From NCBI RefSeq assembly GCF_033547095.1, contig NZ_CP137852.1:2659501-2723500 (forward strand): 64,000 bases of DNA, given 5' to 3'. The DNA comes from Sediminicoccus rosea. GTDB taxonomy: Bacteria; Pseudomonadota; Alphaproteobacteria; Acetobacterales; Acetobacteraceae. Shown piece after piece: positions 8,596-16,212 of the stretch. Numbering within the stretch: position 1 is the first letter of the stretch; each line of letters opens with the position of its first letter. The position numbers were made by a program, and so were the translations under genes. Under the pieces are notes generated by a model, which did not search any database, was not told the DNA's origin, and was given only the letters and a program-made list of their open reading frames with translations.

Positions 8596-9360
8596 TCAGG
8601 CGGGGTCGAGCCCGGCGGCGCGGATCACCTCATGCGCGGCCGGCGAGGCGAGGAAGCGGATCAGCGCCAGCGCCGCCTCCGGCTGTTCCGCCCGCGCGCC
8701 GATCCCGGCCGAGAAGGTGGTCACGCGCTGGATCGGCGCGGGCAGGGGACCGACGATCTCGATCCCCGGGATGGGGAGCAATTCGCTCCTCTGCTGGAAG
8801 CCCAGCTCCACCACGCCGTTCGCCACCTCGCGCCCCACCCAGCGCGGGAATTGCCGGGCTTTGCCCGCCATCTGCTCGGTGATGCCGAGGCGCGCGAACA
8901 GTTCGGTCGAGAGATAGACGCCGCTCGCGCTCGAGGAATAGCCGATGCTGGCGGCGTTCAGCAGCGTCTGGCGGAACTCCTCGACCGTGCCGATGCGCGG
9001 ATGCGGCGTGCCGGCGCGCACCGCCATGGCGATGGCGGAGTGGACGAGATCGCGCTCGCTGCCCGCACGCACAAGGCCGGCGCGGACCAGCCCATCGAGC
9101 GAGCCGCGTGCCAGGATCACGACATCGGCCGCCTCGCCGCGCGCCAGGCGGTTGGGCAGCGCATCGGGCGCCGCGCCCATGGAGGCGCCGCGGATGGTCG
9201 TGATGGCGTGGCCGGTCTCGGCGGTGAAGCGGGGGGCAAGGATCTCAAAGGGCGCGGTGAAGGCGCCCGATGTCATCACCTGGAGCGGTGCGGCCGCGCG
9301 CGGGGCGGCGGGCAGGAGCCCGGCAAGCCCGAGCCCCAGGAACAGACGGCGTTGCATCAT
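8596..9360 (-). CDS. Periplasmic substrate-binding protein, ModA-like (SBP_bac_11 type)
   Basis: A 254-residue exported binding protein. The start at 9360 is supported by a strong gggagga sequence just upstream on the minus strand and by a signal peptide ('LFLGLGLAGLLPAAPRAAA'). The mature part has the molybdate-binding-protein fold pattern: 'VMTSGAFTAPFEILAPRF', 'GEAADVVILARGSLDGLV', 'YSSSASGVYLSTELFARLG', and a C-terminal 'LALIRFLASPAAHEVIRAAG'. No ModBC genes are present and the molybdate ligand is not assured. A shorter paralog without a signal peptide lies at 51983-52657. Confidence 0.8.
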   Translation of the reverse strand: MMQRRLFLGLGLAGLLPAAPRAAAPLQVMTSGAFTAPFEILAPRFTAETGHAITTIRGASMGAAPDALPNRLARGEAADVVILARGSLDGLVRAGLVRAGSERDLVHSAIAMAVRAGTPHPRIGTVEEFRQTLLNAASIGYSSSASGVYLSTELFARLGITEQMAGKARQFPRWVGREVANGVVELGFQQRSELLPIPGIEIVGPLPAPIQRVTTFSAGIGARAEQPEAALALIRFLASPAAHEVIRAAGLDPA

Positions 9361-9424
9361 GGCTTCCTCCCTCGCGTTGCGCGCAGTTTTCGCCGGGGCG
9401 GCGCTGCGCGCAAGCGGGGGGTGA

Positions 9425-10396
9425 TCAGCCCTCGATGCGGATGTTCGCGACGCGAATCGCTTCCGCGAAGGCGGCGCGCTGCGTCGTGATGTAGGTCGCC
9501 ATCGCGCTGGCATTGCGATAGTCTGGCTCGAGGCCGGAGGCGGCCACGCGCTCGCGGATTTCGGGGAGCTGCATGGCGCGGCCAACCTCGCCATCAATCC
9601 GCTCGATGACGCTGGCGGGCGTGCCGGCGGGCGCCATCAGGCCGATCCAGGCGCCACCATCGAAGGCGCCGAGTCCAGGGAGCGCGGCCAGCGGCGGCAC
9701 CCCCGGCGCCAGCGAGGAGCCGTTGCGGAAGGAGATGCCCAGCGCGCGGAGCTGGCCGTTGCGCATCGCGGCCCCGGCCGCGGCCACCGTCTCGATCGAG
9801 TAGTTCACATGCCCGCCCATCACGGCCGTCAGCGCCGGCGCGCTGCCGGCGAAGGGCACATGCACCACATCCACGCCGGCCAGCGCGTGGAACCAGGAGG
9901 CGATGATATGCGCCGTGGCCCCGGTGCCCGAGGAGGAGAAGGTGTAGCGCCCCGGATTGGCCTTCAGCAGCGCGATGAACTCGGCCGCGTTCTGCGCCGG
10001 GAAGTTGGGTGGCACCACCAGCACCAGCGGCGCGATGCCGGTGATGGAGATGGGCGCGAAGTCGCGCTCGGCATTGAAGGGCGTGCGCTGGACCAGGGGC
10101 GAGGTGACGATCGGCCCGGTCGAGGCGGCGAGCAGCGTGTAGCCATCGGGCGCCGCCTTCGCCACCTGGTCGGTGCCGATGAGGCCGCCGGCGCCGGCGC
10201 GATTCTCGGCCACGAAGGGCTGGCCCAGCGTCTCGGTGAGGCGCTGCGCCATGACGCGGGCGGCGAGATCCGTCGCCTGGCCGGGCGGCCAGGGGATGAT
10301 CACGCGGACCGGGCGGTTCGGGTAGGTGCCCTGCGCCGAAGCGCCGGCCGCACCCAGGATGAAAGGCGTGGCCAGCAGGCCGCGGCGCGTGACCAT
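9425..10396 (-). CDS. Bug/TctC family receptor (tandem copy A)
   Basis: A 323-residue periplasmic receptor with signal peptide 'GLLATPFILGAAGASAQG'. The start at 10396 is one base beyond the stop of the next Bug gene. Core motifs: 'PNRPVRVIIPWPPGQATD', 'FVAENRAGAGGLIGTDQVA', 'APDGYTLLAASTGPIV'. It has exactly the same length as the adjacent gene 10398-11369, and the two share long near-identical blocks and the terminal 'ANIRIEG', so they arose by tandem duplication. The 'PWPPGQATD' lip is unlike the more usual PFxxGGxxD and may reflect a shared special ligand. No permease gene is linked. Confidence 0.92.
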   Translation of the reverse strand: MVTRRGLLATPFILGAAGASAQGTYPNRPVRVIIPWPPGQATDLAARVMAQRLTETLGQPFVAENRAGAGGLIGTDQVAKAAPDGYTLLAASTGPIVTSPLVQRTPFNAERDFAPISITGIAPLVLVVPPNFPAQNAAEFIALLKANPGRYTFSSSGTGATAHIIASWFHALAGVDVVHVPFAGSAPALTAVMGGHVNYSIETVAAAGAAMRNGQLRALGISFRNGSSLAPGVPPLAALPGLGAFDGGAWIGLMAPAGTPASVIERIDGEVGRAMQLPEIRERVAASGLEPDYRNASAMATYITTQRAAFAEAIRVANIRIEG

Positions 10397-10397
10397 C

Positions 10398-11369
10398 TCA
10401 GCCCTCGATGCGGATGTTGGCGGCGCGGATCGCGGTCGCGAAGCCGCGGCGCTGGTTCGCGATGTAGTCCCGCATCGCATCCGGGCCGTGATAGACGGGC
10501 TCCAGCCCCGCGGTGATCAGGCGCTCGCGCATGTCGCCGGCCTGCATGGCGCGGCCGATCTCGGCGTCGATGCGGTCGATGATGGGGCGCGGCGTGCCGG
10601 CGGGCGCCATCAGGCCGATCCAGGCGCCGGCGTCGTAGTCCTGCATGCCCGGGAGGCGGGCCAGCGGCGGCACGTCAGGCACCAGGGTCGAGCCGTTCTT
10701 GAAGGAGATGCCGAGCGCGCGGAGGCTGCCGTTGCGGATCAGCGGGCCGGTCGCGGCCAGCGTCTCGACCGAGTAGTTCACATGCCCGCCCACCACGGCC
10801 GTCAGCGCGGGGCCGCTGCCGGCGAAGGGCACATGCACCACATCCACATTGGCCAGCGCATGGAACCAGGCGGCCACCACATGGGCCGTGGCGCCGGTGC
10901 CAGAGGAGGAGAAGCTGTAATGGCCCGGGCGCGCGCGCAGCAGGGCCACGAACTCCTCGGCCGTGCGCGCGGGGAAGTTCGGTGGCACCACGAGCAGGTA
11001 GGGCGACATTCCGGTGATGGAGATCTCGGCGAAGTCGCGCTCGGCATTGTAGGCGGTGCGCTGCACGAGCGGCGAGGTGACGATGGGGCCGGTGGAACCC
11101 GCGAGCAGCGTGTAGCCATCGGGCGCGGCCTTCGCCACCTGATCGGTTCCGATCATGCCGCCGGCGCCGGCGCGGTTCTCGGCCACGAAGGGCTGGCCGA
11201 GCGTCTCGGTCAGGCGCTGGGCGGAGATGCGGGCGGCGAGGTCGGTCGCCTGGCCGGGCGGCCAGGGCACCACCACGCGCACGGAACGATTGGGCCAAGC
11301 CCCCTGTGCACTGGCCGAACCGGCGGCAAGCAGGAAGGGGGCGGCAAGGGCCGCGCGGCGCTGGATCAT
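10398..11369 (-). CDS. Bug/TctC family receptor (tandem copy B)
   Basis: A 323-residue periplasmic receptor with signal peptide 'APFLLAAGSASAQG', upstream partner of copy A in a leftward two-gene operon (one base between them). It shares 'PWPPGQATDLAARI', 'TETLGQPFVAENRAGAGG' and 'AAPDGYTLLAGSTGPIVTS' with copy A. Differences cluster in the middle ('SITGMSPYLLVVPPNFPART' against 'SITGIAPLVLVVPPNFPAQN') and towards the C-terminus. Divergent from the crotonase gene at 11474, with which it may be co-regulated. Confidence 0.93.
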   Translation of the reverse strand: MIQRRAALAAPFLLAAGSASAQGAWPNRSVRVVVPWPPGQATDLAARISAQRLTETLGQPFVAENRAGAGGMIGTDQVAKAAPDGYTLLAGSTGPIVTSPLVQRTAYNAERDFAEISITGMSPYLLVVPPNFPARTAEEFVALLRARPGHYSFSSSGTGATAHVVAAWFHALANVDVVHVPFAGSGPALTAVVGGHVNYSVETLAATGPLIRNGSLRALGISFKNGSTLVPDVPPLARLPGMQDYDAGAWIGLMAPAGTPRPIIDRIDAEIGRAMQAGDMRERLITAGLEPVYHGPDAMRDYIANQRRGFATAIRAANIRIEG

Positions 11370-11473
11370 GTGTTTCTCTCCCGAATGTCATCCGCGCATA
11401 GCGGCGGGGCCCTGCCTTGCGCAAGGGGCTTCCTGCGGGCCCAAATGCGCGCCGCGAAGAAGGAAGAAACCTC
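11370..11473. promoter_or_regulatory. Divergent Bug/crotonase intergenic region with 12-bp palindrome
   Basis: A 104-bp gap between outward-facing genes. A perfect 12-bp palindrome ccttgcgcaagg lies at 11415-11426, in a position suited to an operator serving both promoters. The crotonase ribosome-binding site is in the run gaagaaggaagaaa just before 11474. No clear sigma-70 boxes were identified. Confidence 0.4.
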
Positions 11474-12262
11474 ATGCAATTCGAGACGCTTGCGCTGGAG
11501 TTCCAGGCACCGCATTTGCTCATCGTGCGGCTCAACCGGCCCGAGGTGGCCAATGCGCTGAACACGCAGATGGGCCGGGACCTGCTGGCGCTCTGGACCT
11601 CGCTGACCGAAGATTCGCGCGGCATCCGCTGCGTGGTGTTCACCGGCGCGGGCGGGCGCGCCTTCTGCGCGGGTGGCGACCTGAAGGAGCGCCTCGGCAT
11701 GACGGACGCGCAGTGGCAGGCGCAGCACGAGATCTTCGAGCGCGCCTACTGGGCGCTGATGGACTGCCCCATCCCCGTCATCGCCGCGGTGAACGGGCAT
11801 GCCTATGCCGGCGGCCTCGAAATGGTGCTGGCGAGCGACTTCGCCTATGGCGCCGAAAATGCACGCTTCGCGCTGACGGAGGTGACCATCGGCATCATGC
11901 CCGGCGCCGGCGGCACGCAGAACCTGCCGCGTGCGGTGGGCGAACGGCGCGCGAAGGAAATCATCCTGACCGGGCGTCCCTTCACCGCGCAGCAGGCGCT
12001 CGACTGGGGCATCCTGAACGCGGTGTATCCGATGGATGACCTGCTGCCGGCCGCATTGGAGACGGCGACGCGCATCGCCGAGAACGCACCGCTTTCGGTG
12101 CGGCAGGCCAAGAAGAGCATCCATTACGGCTTGCAGATGGATGTGCGGACCGCCTTCCGCTTCGAGATCGAGGCCTATAACCGCCTGGTCGGCACCGAGG
12201 ACCGGCATGAGGGCATCGCGAGCTTCAACGAGAAGCGCAAGCCGGTGTTCAAGGGGCGTTAG
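11474..12262 (+). CDS. Enoyl-CoA hydratase/isomerase (crotonase) family protein
   Basis: A 262-residue crotonase. The ATG at 11474 follows an aaggaag ribosome-binding site; the in-frame upstream extension has no homology. The oxyanion-hole segment 'GRAFCAGGDLKERLGM' (61-76) and the two catalytic glutamates, Glu116 in 'AGGLEMVLASDF' and Glu136 in 'FALTEVTIGIMPGAGGTQ', match the 20-residue spacing seen in true hydratases, so syn-hydration of a 2-enoyl-CoA is likely. Methylglutaconyl-CoA hydratase activity is also possible. Its last 14 bp overlap the end of the convergent hldD gene. Confidence 0.88.
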   Translation: MQFETLALEFQAPHLLIVRLNRPEVANALNTQMGRDLLALWTSLTEDSRGIRCVVFTGAGGRAFCAGGDLKERLGMTDAQWQAQHEIFERAYWALMDCPIPVIAAVNGHAYAGGLEMVLASDFAYGAENARFALTEVTIGIMPGAGGTQNLPRAVGERRAKEIILTGRPFTAQQALDWGILNAVYPMDDLLPAALETATRIAENAPLSVRQAKKSIHYGLQMDVRTAFRFEIEAYNRLVGTEDRHEGIASFNEKRKPVFKGR

Positions 12263-13214
12263 CGCGGAGCCATGCCACGTATTCCGCCACGCCCTGCTCC
12301 AGGGGCGTGGACGGATGCGGGTAGCCGGCCTGGCGCAGCTTCGCCATCGGTGCCTCGGTGAAATACTGATACTTGCCGGCGAGATCCGCCGGCATGGGCA
12401 TGAACGCGATGCGCTCGGGCAGGTTCAGTGCCGCGAAGACCGCGCGCGTGAGGTCCAGGAAGCTGCGCGCCTGCCCGCTGCCGCAGTTGAACAGGCCCGA
12501 GACACCGGGGTTGTCCAGCAGCCAGAGCATCACGCGCACGCAATCGCCCACATTCACGAAATCGCGTTGCTGCATGCCGTCCGCGATGCCCGGACGGTCC
12601 GAGGCGAAGAGGCGGGCAGGGGCGCCGGTCAGGATCTCGCGATACTTGTGCAGCGCCACGCTCGCCATGCGGCCCTTGTGGCCCTCGCGCGGGCCATAGA
12701 CGTTGAAGAACTTGAGCCCCGCCCATTGCGGCGGCTTCGGGCGGCCGAGCTGCAGCATCTGCGCCACGCGCCGGTCAAAGGCGTGCTTGGACCAGCCATA
12801 GAGGTTGAGAGGCTTGAGGCGCGAAAGCTCCTCCGGCGTCTCGCCATCCTCGAAGCCCTGATCGCCATCGCCATAGGTGGCGGCCGAGGAGGCGTAGATG
12901 AAGGGCACGCCCGCCGCCGCGCACCAATCCCAGAGCTTGAGCGAGAGCGTCAGGTTGGAGGCGGCGACGAGGTCGCCATCCGTTTCGGTGGTGGCGCTGA
13001 TGGCGCCCAGATGCACCACGGCGCGGGGACGCATGGCGAGCGCCGCGTCCAGCTCGGGCGGTGGCAGCAGGCCGGCCAGCACCGCGCCCTCCAGGTTGCG
13101 CCACTTCTCGTCCTTGCCGAGCCAGTCGAGCACCACCACCTCCTCGCCACGGGCGGTGAGAGCTGCGACAAGGTTCGAACCGATGAAGCCGGCGCCGCCG
13201 GTGACGAGGATCAT
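12249..13214 (-). CDS. hldD: ADP-L-glycero-D-manno-heptose-6-epimerase
   Basis: A 321-residue NADP-dependent epimerase that makes ADP-L-glycero-D-manno-heptose for the LPS inner core. It has the extended-SDR motif 'GGAGFIGSNL' (6-15), Ser110, and Tyr139/Lys143 in 'YGWSKHAFD'; 'LDWLGKDEKWRNL' and 'KFFNVYGPREGHKGRMAS' are specific HldD signatures. The pathway partner hldE is at 50080-51492, 37 kb away, so heptose synthesis is split over two loci. The gene ends inside the crotonase gene (convergent, 14-bp overlap). Confidence 0.93.
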   Translation of the reverse strand: MILVTGGAGFIGSNLVAALTARGEEVVVLDWLGKDEKWRNLEGAVLAGLLPPPELDAALAMRPRAVVHLGAISATTETDGDLVAASNLTLSLKLWDWCAAAGVPFIYASSAATYGDGDQGFEDGETPEELSRLKPLNLYGWSKHAFDRRVAQMLQLGRPKPPQWAGLKFFNVYGPREGHKGRMASVALHKYREILTGAPARLFASDRPGIADGMQQRDFVNVGDCVRVMLWLLDNPGVSGLFNCGSGQARSFLDLTRAVFAALNLPERIAFMPMPADLAGKYQYFTEAPMAKLRQAGYPHPSTPLEQGVAEYVAWLRANAP

Positions 13215-13261
13215 GGTTGCGGGTTAGAACGCCTGCCAAGCCGCAGCAAGGAGGGGTTTCG

Positions 13262-13525
13262 ATGCGCAAGGATGGTCGCCAGCGACTGGATGACCTGGCC
13301 GGGATGGCCGGGGGCGCCTTCTCCGTCTTCGCGGGGCTGCGTGCCGAGATGGAAGCCATGGCCCGCGCCCAGGCCGAGGCGATGGTGCGCAAGCTCGAGC
13401 TGGCCCGTGCCGAGGACCTCGATGCCGCCATGGAAGTGGCGCGCCGCGCCCGCGCCCATGCGGAGGCGCTGGAGGTTCGCGTCGCCGCCCTCGAGGCCGA
13501 GATCGCGGCGTTGAAGGCGGGCTGA
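13262..13525 (+). CDS. ubiK: UbiK/BMFP-family accessory factor
   Basis: An 87-residue protein preceded by a near-consensus aaggagggg ribosome-binding site at 13247, which decides the start. It consists of an N-terminal 'QRLDDLAGMAGGAFSVFAG' amphipathic stretch and a C-terminal coiled coil ('LEVRVAALEAEIAALKAG'), the layout of YqiC/UbiK proteins that help the ubiquinone-biosynthesis complex and show membrane-fusing activity in vitro. The gene is transcribed away from hldD with a 47-bp gap. Function is by family; the symbol is provisional. Confidence 0.8.
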   Translation: MRKDGRQRLDDLAGMAGGAFSVFAGLRAEMEAMARAQAEAMVRKLELARAEDLDAAMEVARRARAHAEALEVRVAALEAEIAALKAG

Positions 13526-13532
13526 GCCTGAT

Positions 13533-13558
13533 CGCCTTTGGCCGCATCGCCAAAGGCG
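13533..13558. terminator. Bidirectional terminator-like hairpin between ubiK and Bug
   Basis: cgcctttggc (13533-13542) and gccaaaggcg (13549-13558) form a perfect 10-bp stem with a 6-nt loop, 7 bp after the ubiK stop and 18 bp beyond the stop of the convergent Bug gene. Outer bases ctga/tcag extend pairing with a mismatch. The placement between convergent ends suits a two-way terminator, though no T-run follows. Confidence 0.6.
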
Positions 13559-13576
13559 TGGGTCAGCCTCGCTCGA

Positions 13577-14518
13577 TCATCCCCCCGGCCGCACCCCCGC
13601 CTCGGCCAGCAGGCGCGTGATCCGCTCCAGCTCGGCCGTGAAGAGGTCGCCATGGCGCTCGGGCGTCTGGTCGGCCGGCGGGAAGGGGGTTGTTCCAAGC
13701 TGCGCGAAACGGGCGAGGATGGCAGGGTCCGCCACGGCGGAGCGCAATGCCGCATTCAGCCGGTTGATGATCTCGGGCGGCGTGCCGCGCGCCACATAGA
13801 GACCATGCCAGACATGCAGGTTCACCCCCGGCACGCCGGCCTCGGCCGAGGTCGGCACAGTGGGAATCGGAGGCAGTCGCGTGGCGGAGGTGACCAGAAC
13901 GCCCTGGATGGTGCCCGCCGTGAGCTGTGGAATGGCATTGGTGGATTGGTCGCAAAGCAGGTCGATGCTGCCGGCCACGAGGTCATTCATCGCCGGCCCG
14001 CCGCCGCGATAGGTGACGAGCGTCACCGGAATCCGCAGCGCCTGGGCCAGTTGCAGCGCGCAGAGGTGCCCGCTGGTGCCAAGCCCGCCATGGCCGATAT
14101 TGGCGCGCTCACCCTGCGCCCGCAGCCAGGCGAGCGGCTGATCCAGACCGCGCCGCGCCGAGAGCACGGTGGGGCCGGTGTTCACCAGGCCGACCGGCGC
14201 GAAGGCGGTGCGCGTGTCGAAGCGCAGGTTCGGGATCAGGCCGGGCGCCGCCAGCAGGGCCAGCTGGTTGATCAGGATGGTCTGCCCATCCGGCGCGGAA
14301 TTGGCCACACGCTCCGAGCCGATGGTCCCGCCCGCGCCCGCGACGTTCTCGATCACCACCACCTGGCCGAGGGTGCGGCCCATATGCTCGCCCACGAGCC
14401 GCGCGATGGCATCCGTCGCGCCGCCCGCCGCGAAGGGCACGATGAGGGTGATGGGCCGCGTCTGCGCCAGCGCGGGCCCCGCCACCAGCGCCAACAGCAG
14501 GGCCAGCCAGCGCATCAC
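13577..14518 (-). CDS. Bug/TctC family receptor, coupled to D-aminoacylase genes
   Basis: A 313-residue exported receptor (signal 'LALLLALVAGPALAQ'). Motifs: 'RPITLIVPFAAGGATDAIA', 'VVVIENVAGAGGTIGSERVA', 'VTYRGGGPAMNDLVAGSID'. It is the last gene of a leftward operon whose first two genes encode D-aminoacylase-family hydrolases; its ATG overlaps the preceding stop (14515-14518). The context points to capture of an N-acylated amino acid or other amide for those enzymes, but the permease is missing and the ligand is unproven. Confidence 0.92.
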   Translation of the reverse strand: MMRWLALLLALVAGPALAQTRPITLIVPFAAGGATDAIARLVGEHMGRTLGQVVVIENVAGAGGTIGSERVANSAPDGQTILINQLALLAAPGLIPNLRFDTRTAFAPVGLVNTGPTVLSARRGLDQPLAWLRAQGERANIGHGGLGTSGHLCALQLAQALRIPVTLVTYRGGGPAMNDLVAGSIDLLCDQSTNAIPQLTAGTIQGVLVTSATRLPPIPTVPTSAEAGVPGVNLHVWHGLYVARGTPPEIINRLNAALRSAVADPAILARFAQLGTTPFPPADQTPERHGDLFTAELERITRLLAEAGVRPGG

Positions 14519-16212
14519 CGCCCCCGCCGCAGCAGCTGCCCCGGCAGGGCGCCGGTCGCGACACCATTGCGATAAGTGACCACGCCGCGCTTGATCGTGG
14601 CGCGGTAGCCCGATGGCGCCTGCAGGAGGCGCCGCCCGCCCGCCGGCAGGTCATGCACCATGCGGGGCGGCAGCAGGCCGAGTTCCTTCGGCGCGATCAG
14701 GTTCACATCGGCCAGCATGCCCGGCGCCAGCACACCGCGATCGGTCAGGCCCATGGCGCGCGCCGTGTCGCTGGTCTGGCGGCGGACCAGTTCCTCCATC
14801 GGGAAGCCGCGCTGGCCCCAATGCATCAGCACGAAGGTCGGGAAGGAGCCGTCCGAGATGAAGCCGACATGCGCGCCGCCATCGGAGAGGCCGATGATGG
14901 CATTTCGGTGCCGCAGGCACTCGGCCGAGGCATCCAGCGTGTAGTCGGCGAAGTTGGTCAGCGGCGCGAAGATGAAGTTGGTGCCGTCGCCCTCGGTCAG
15001 CAGGTCATAGGCGACCTCCTCGGGCTTGCGGCCCTCGCGCTCGGCCTGCGCTTCCAGGCTCTTCTCGCGCGGCGGCGCGTAGTCGGGCGGCGCGCCGAAG
15101 GGGAACATGCGCGCCCAATGCAGCCGCGTGATGAGCGGGAAGTTGGAGCCCGCGATGCGGTCCTCGCTCAGGATGCGCGTGCGACGGCCCGGCTCGCGCA
15201 GGGCGGCGGCACGCTCGGCCGGCGGCAGGTGGGCCACCTCCTTGTAGGACGGGCAGCCGGAGAAGGGGTTCTGCGAGCCGACCAGGCCGAGCAGGATGCC
15301 GATGGGGCGCGGCGGAAACACCGGGCGGATGTCGAGCCCGTTCTCCGCCGCCTCGTCGGAGAGGGCGAGCAGTTCCTTCCAGGCCTCGGTGCGGTCATGC
15401 CGCGCGGTCAGCGAGAAGACGATGGGCCGGCCGGAAGCCACGGCCACGCGGCGGACCATGGCGAATTCGGTGGAGGGGTCCGGCGTGTTCCAGTCGGAGA
15501 CCATTTCCAGCAGCCCGCCGCCGCCCTCGGTCAGCCCGGCGGCGAGGCCGATCAGCTCATCCTCCTGGGCCTTCAGCGTCGGCGTCGGATCACCCGCCAG
15601 GGTCTTGTGGCTGATGGTGCGGCTGGTGCTGGCGCCGAAGGCGCCGGCGGCCGCGGCCTCGGCCGTGAGCGCGCGCATGCGGTCGATCTCGTCCGGCGTC
15701 GCGTTCTCCAGGCTGAGCGCGCGCTCGCCCATCACATGCACGCGCAGCGCGCCATGCGGCAGCAGCGCGCCGATGTCGATGTCGCGCGCCTTGCGCTCCA
15801 GCGCGTTCAGGTATTCCGGGAAGCTCTCCCAGGACCAGTTCAGCCCCTCATGCAGCACGGGGCCGGGGATGTCCTCGACGCCTTCCATCAGCGCGATCAG
15901 CGTGTCGCGATCCTCGGCGCGGCAGGGCGCAAAGCCGACGCCGCAATTGCCCATGAGCGCCGTGGTCACGCCATGCCAGGCGGAAGGGGCGAGATGGCTG
16001 TCCCACACGGCCTGGCCGTCATAATGCGTGTGGATGTCCACGAAGCCGGGTGTGACAAGAAGCCCGGTCGCGTCCATCTCCTCGGCGCCTTTCCCCCGGA
16101 CTTCGCCGACCTGGACGATCTTGCCGCCCTGGATGGCGACATCGCCCTGGAAGCCCGGCGCGCCGGTGCCATCCAGGATGGTGCCGCCGCGAATGACGAT
16201 GTCGTGGTTCAT
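14515..16212 (-). CDS. N-acyl-D-amino-acid deacylase family amidohydrolase (copy 1)
   Basis: A 565-residue metal-dependent amidohydrolase of the D-aminoacylase group, which removes acyl groups from N-acyl-D-amino acids (or opens related cyclic amides). Metal motif 'PGFVDIHTHYDGQ' is near residue 60, the 'NCGVGFAPCR' block with its family-typical cysteine near 95, and a late Asp in 'GLSDGGAHVGFISD'. The N-terminal small beta domain 'DIVIRGGTILDGTG' and the C-terminal 'YRATIKRGVVTYRNGVATG' complete the fold. It overlaps both neighbours by ATGA junctions. It is a clear paralog, of identical length, of the next gene upstream. Confidence 0.88.
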   Translation of the reverse strand: MNHDIVIRGGTILDGTGAPGFQGDVAIQGGKIVQVGEVRGKGAEEMDATGLLVTPGFVDIHTHYDGQAVWDSHLAPSAWHGVTTALMGNCGVGFAPCRAEDRDTLIALMEGVEDIPGPVLHEGLNWSWESFPEYLNALERKARDIDIGALLPHGALRVHVMGERALSLENATPDEIDRMRALTAEAAAAGAFGASTSRTISHKTLAGDPTPTLKAQEDELIGLAAGLTEGGGGLLEMVSDWNTPDPSTEFAMVRRVAVASGRPIVFSLTARHDRTEAWKELLALSDEAAENGLDIRPVFPPRPIGILLGLVGSQNPFSGCPSYKEVAHLPPAERAAALREPGRRTRILSEDRIAGSNFPLITRLHWARMFPFGAPPDYAPPREKSLEAQAEREGRKPEEVAYDLLTEGDGTNFIFAPLTNFADYTLDASAECLRHRNAIIGLSDGGAHVGFISDGSFPTFVLMHWGQRGFPMEELVRRQTSDTARAMGLTDRGVLAPGMLADVNLIAPKELGLLPPRMVHDLPAGGRRLLQAPSGYRATIKRGVVTYRNGVATGALPGQLLRRGR

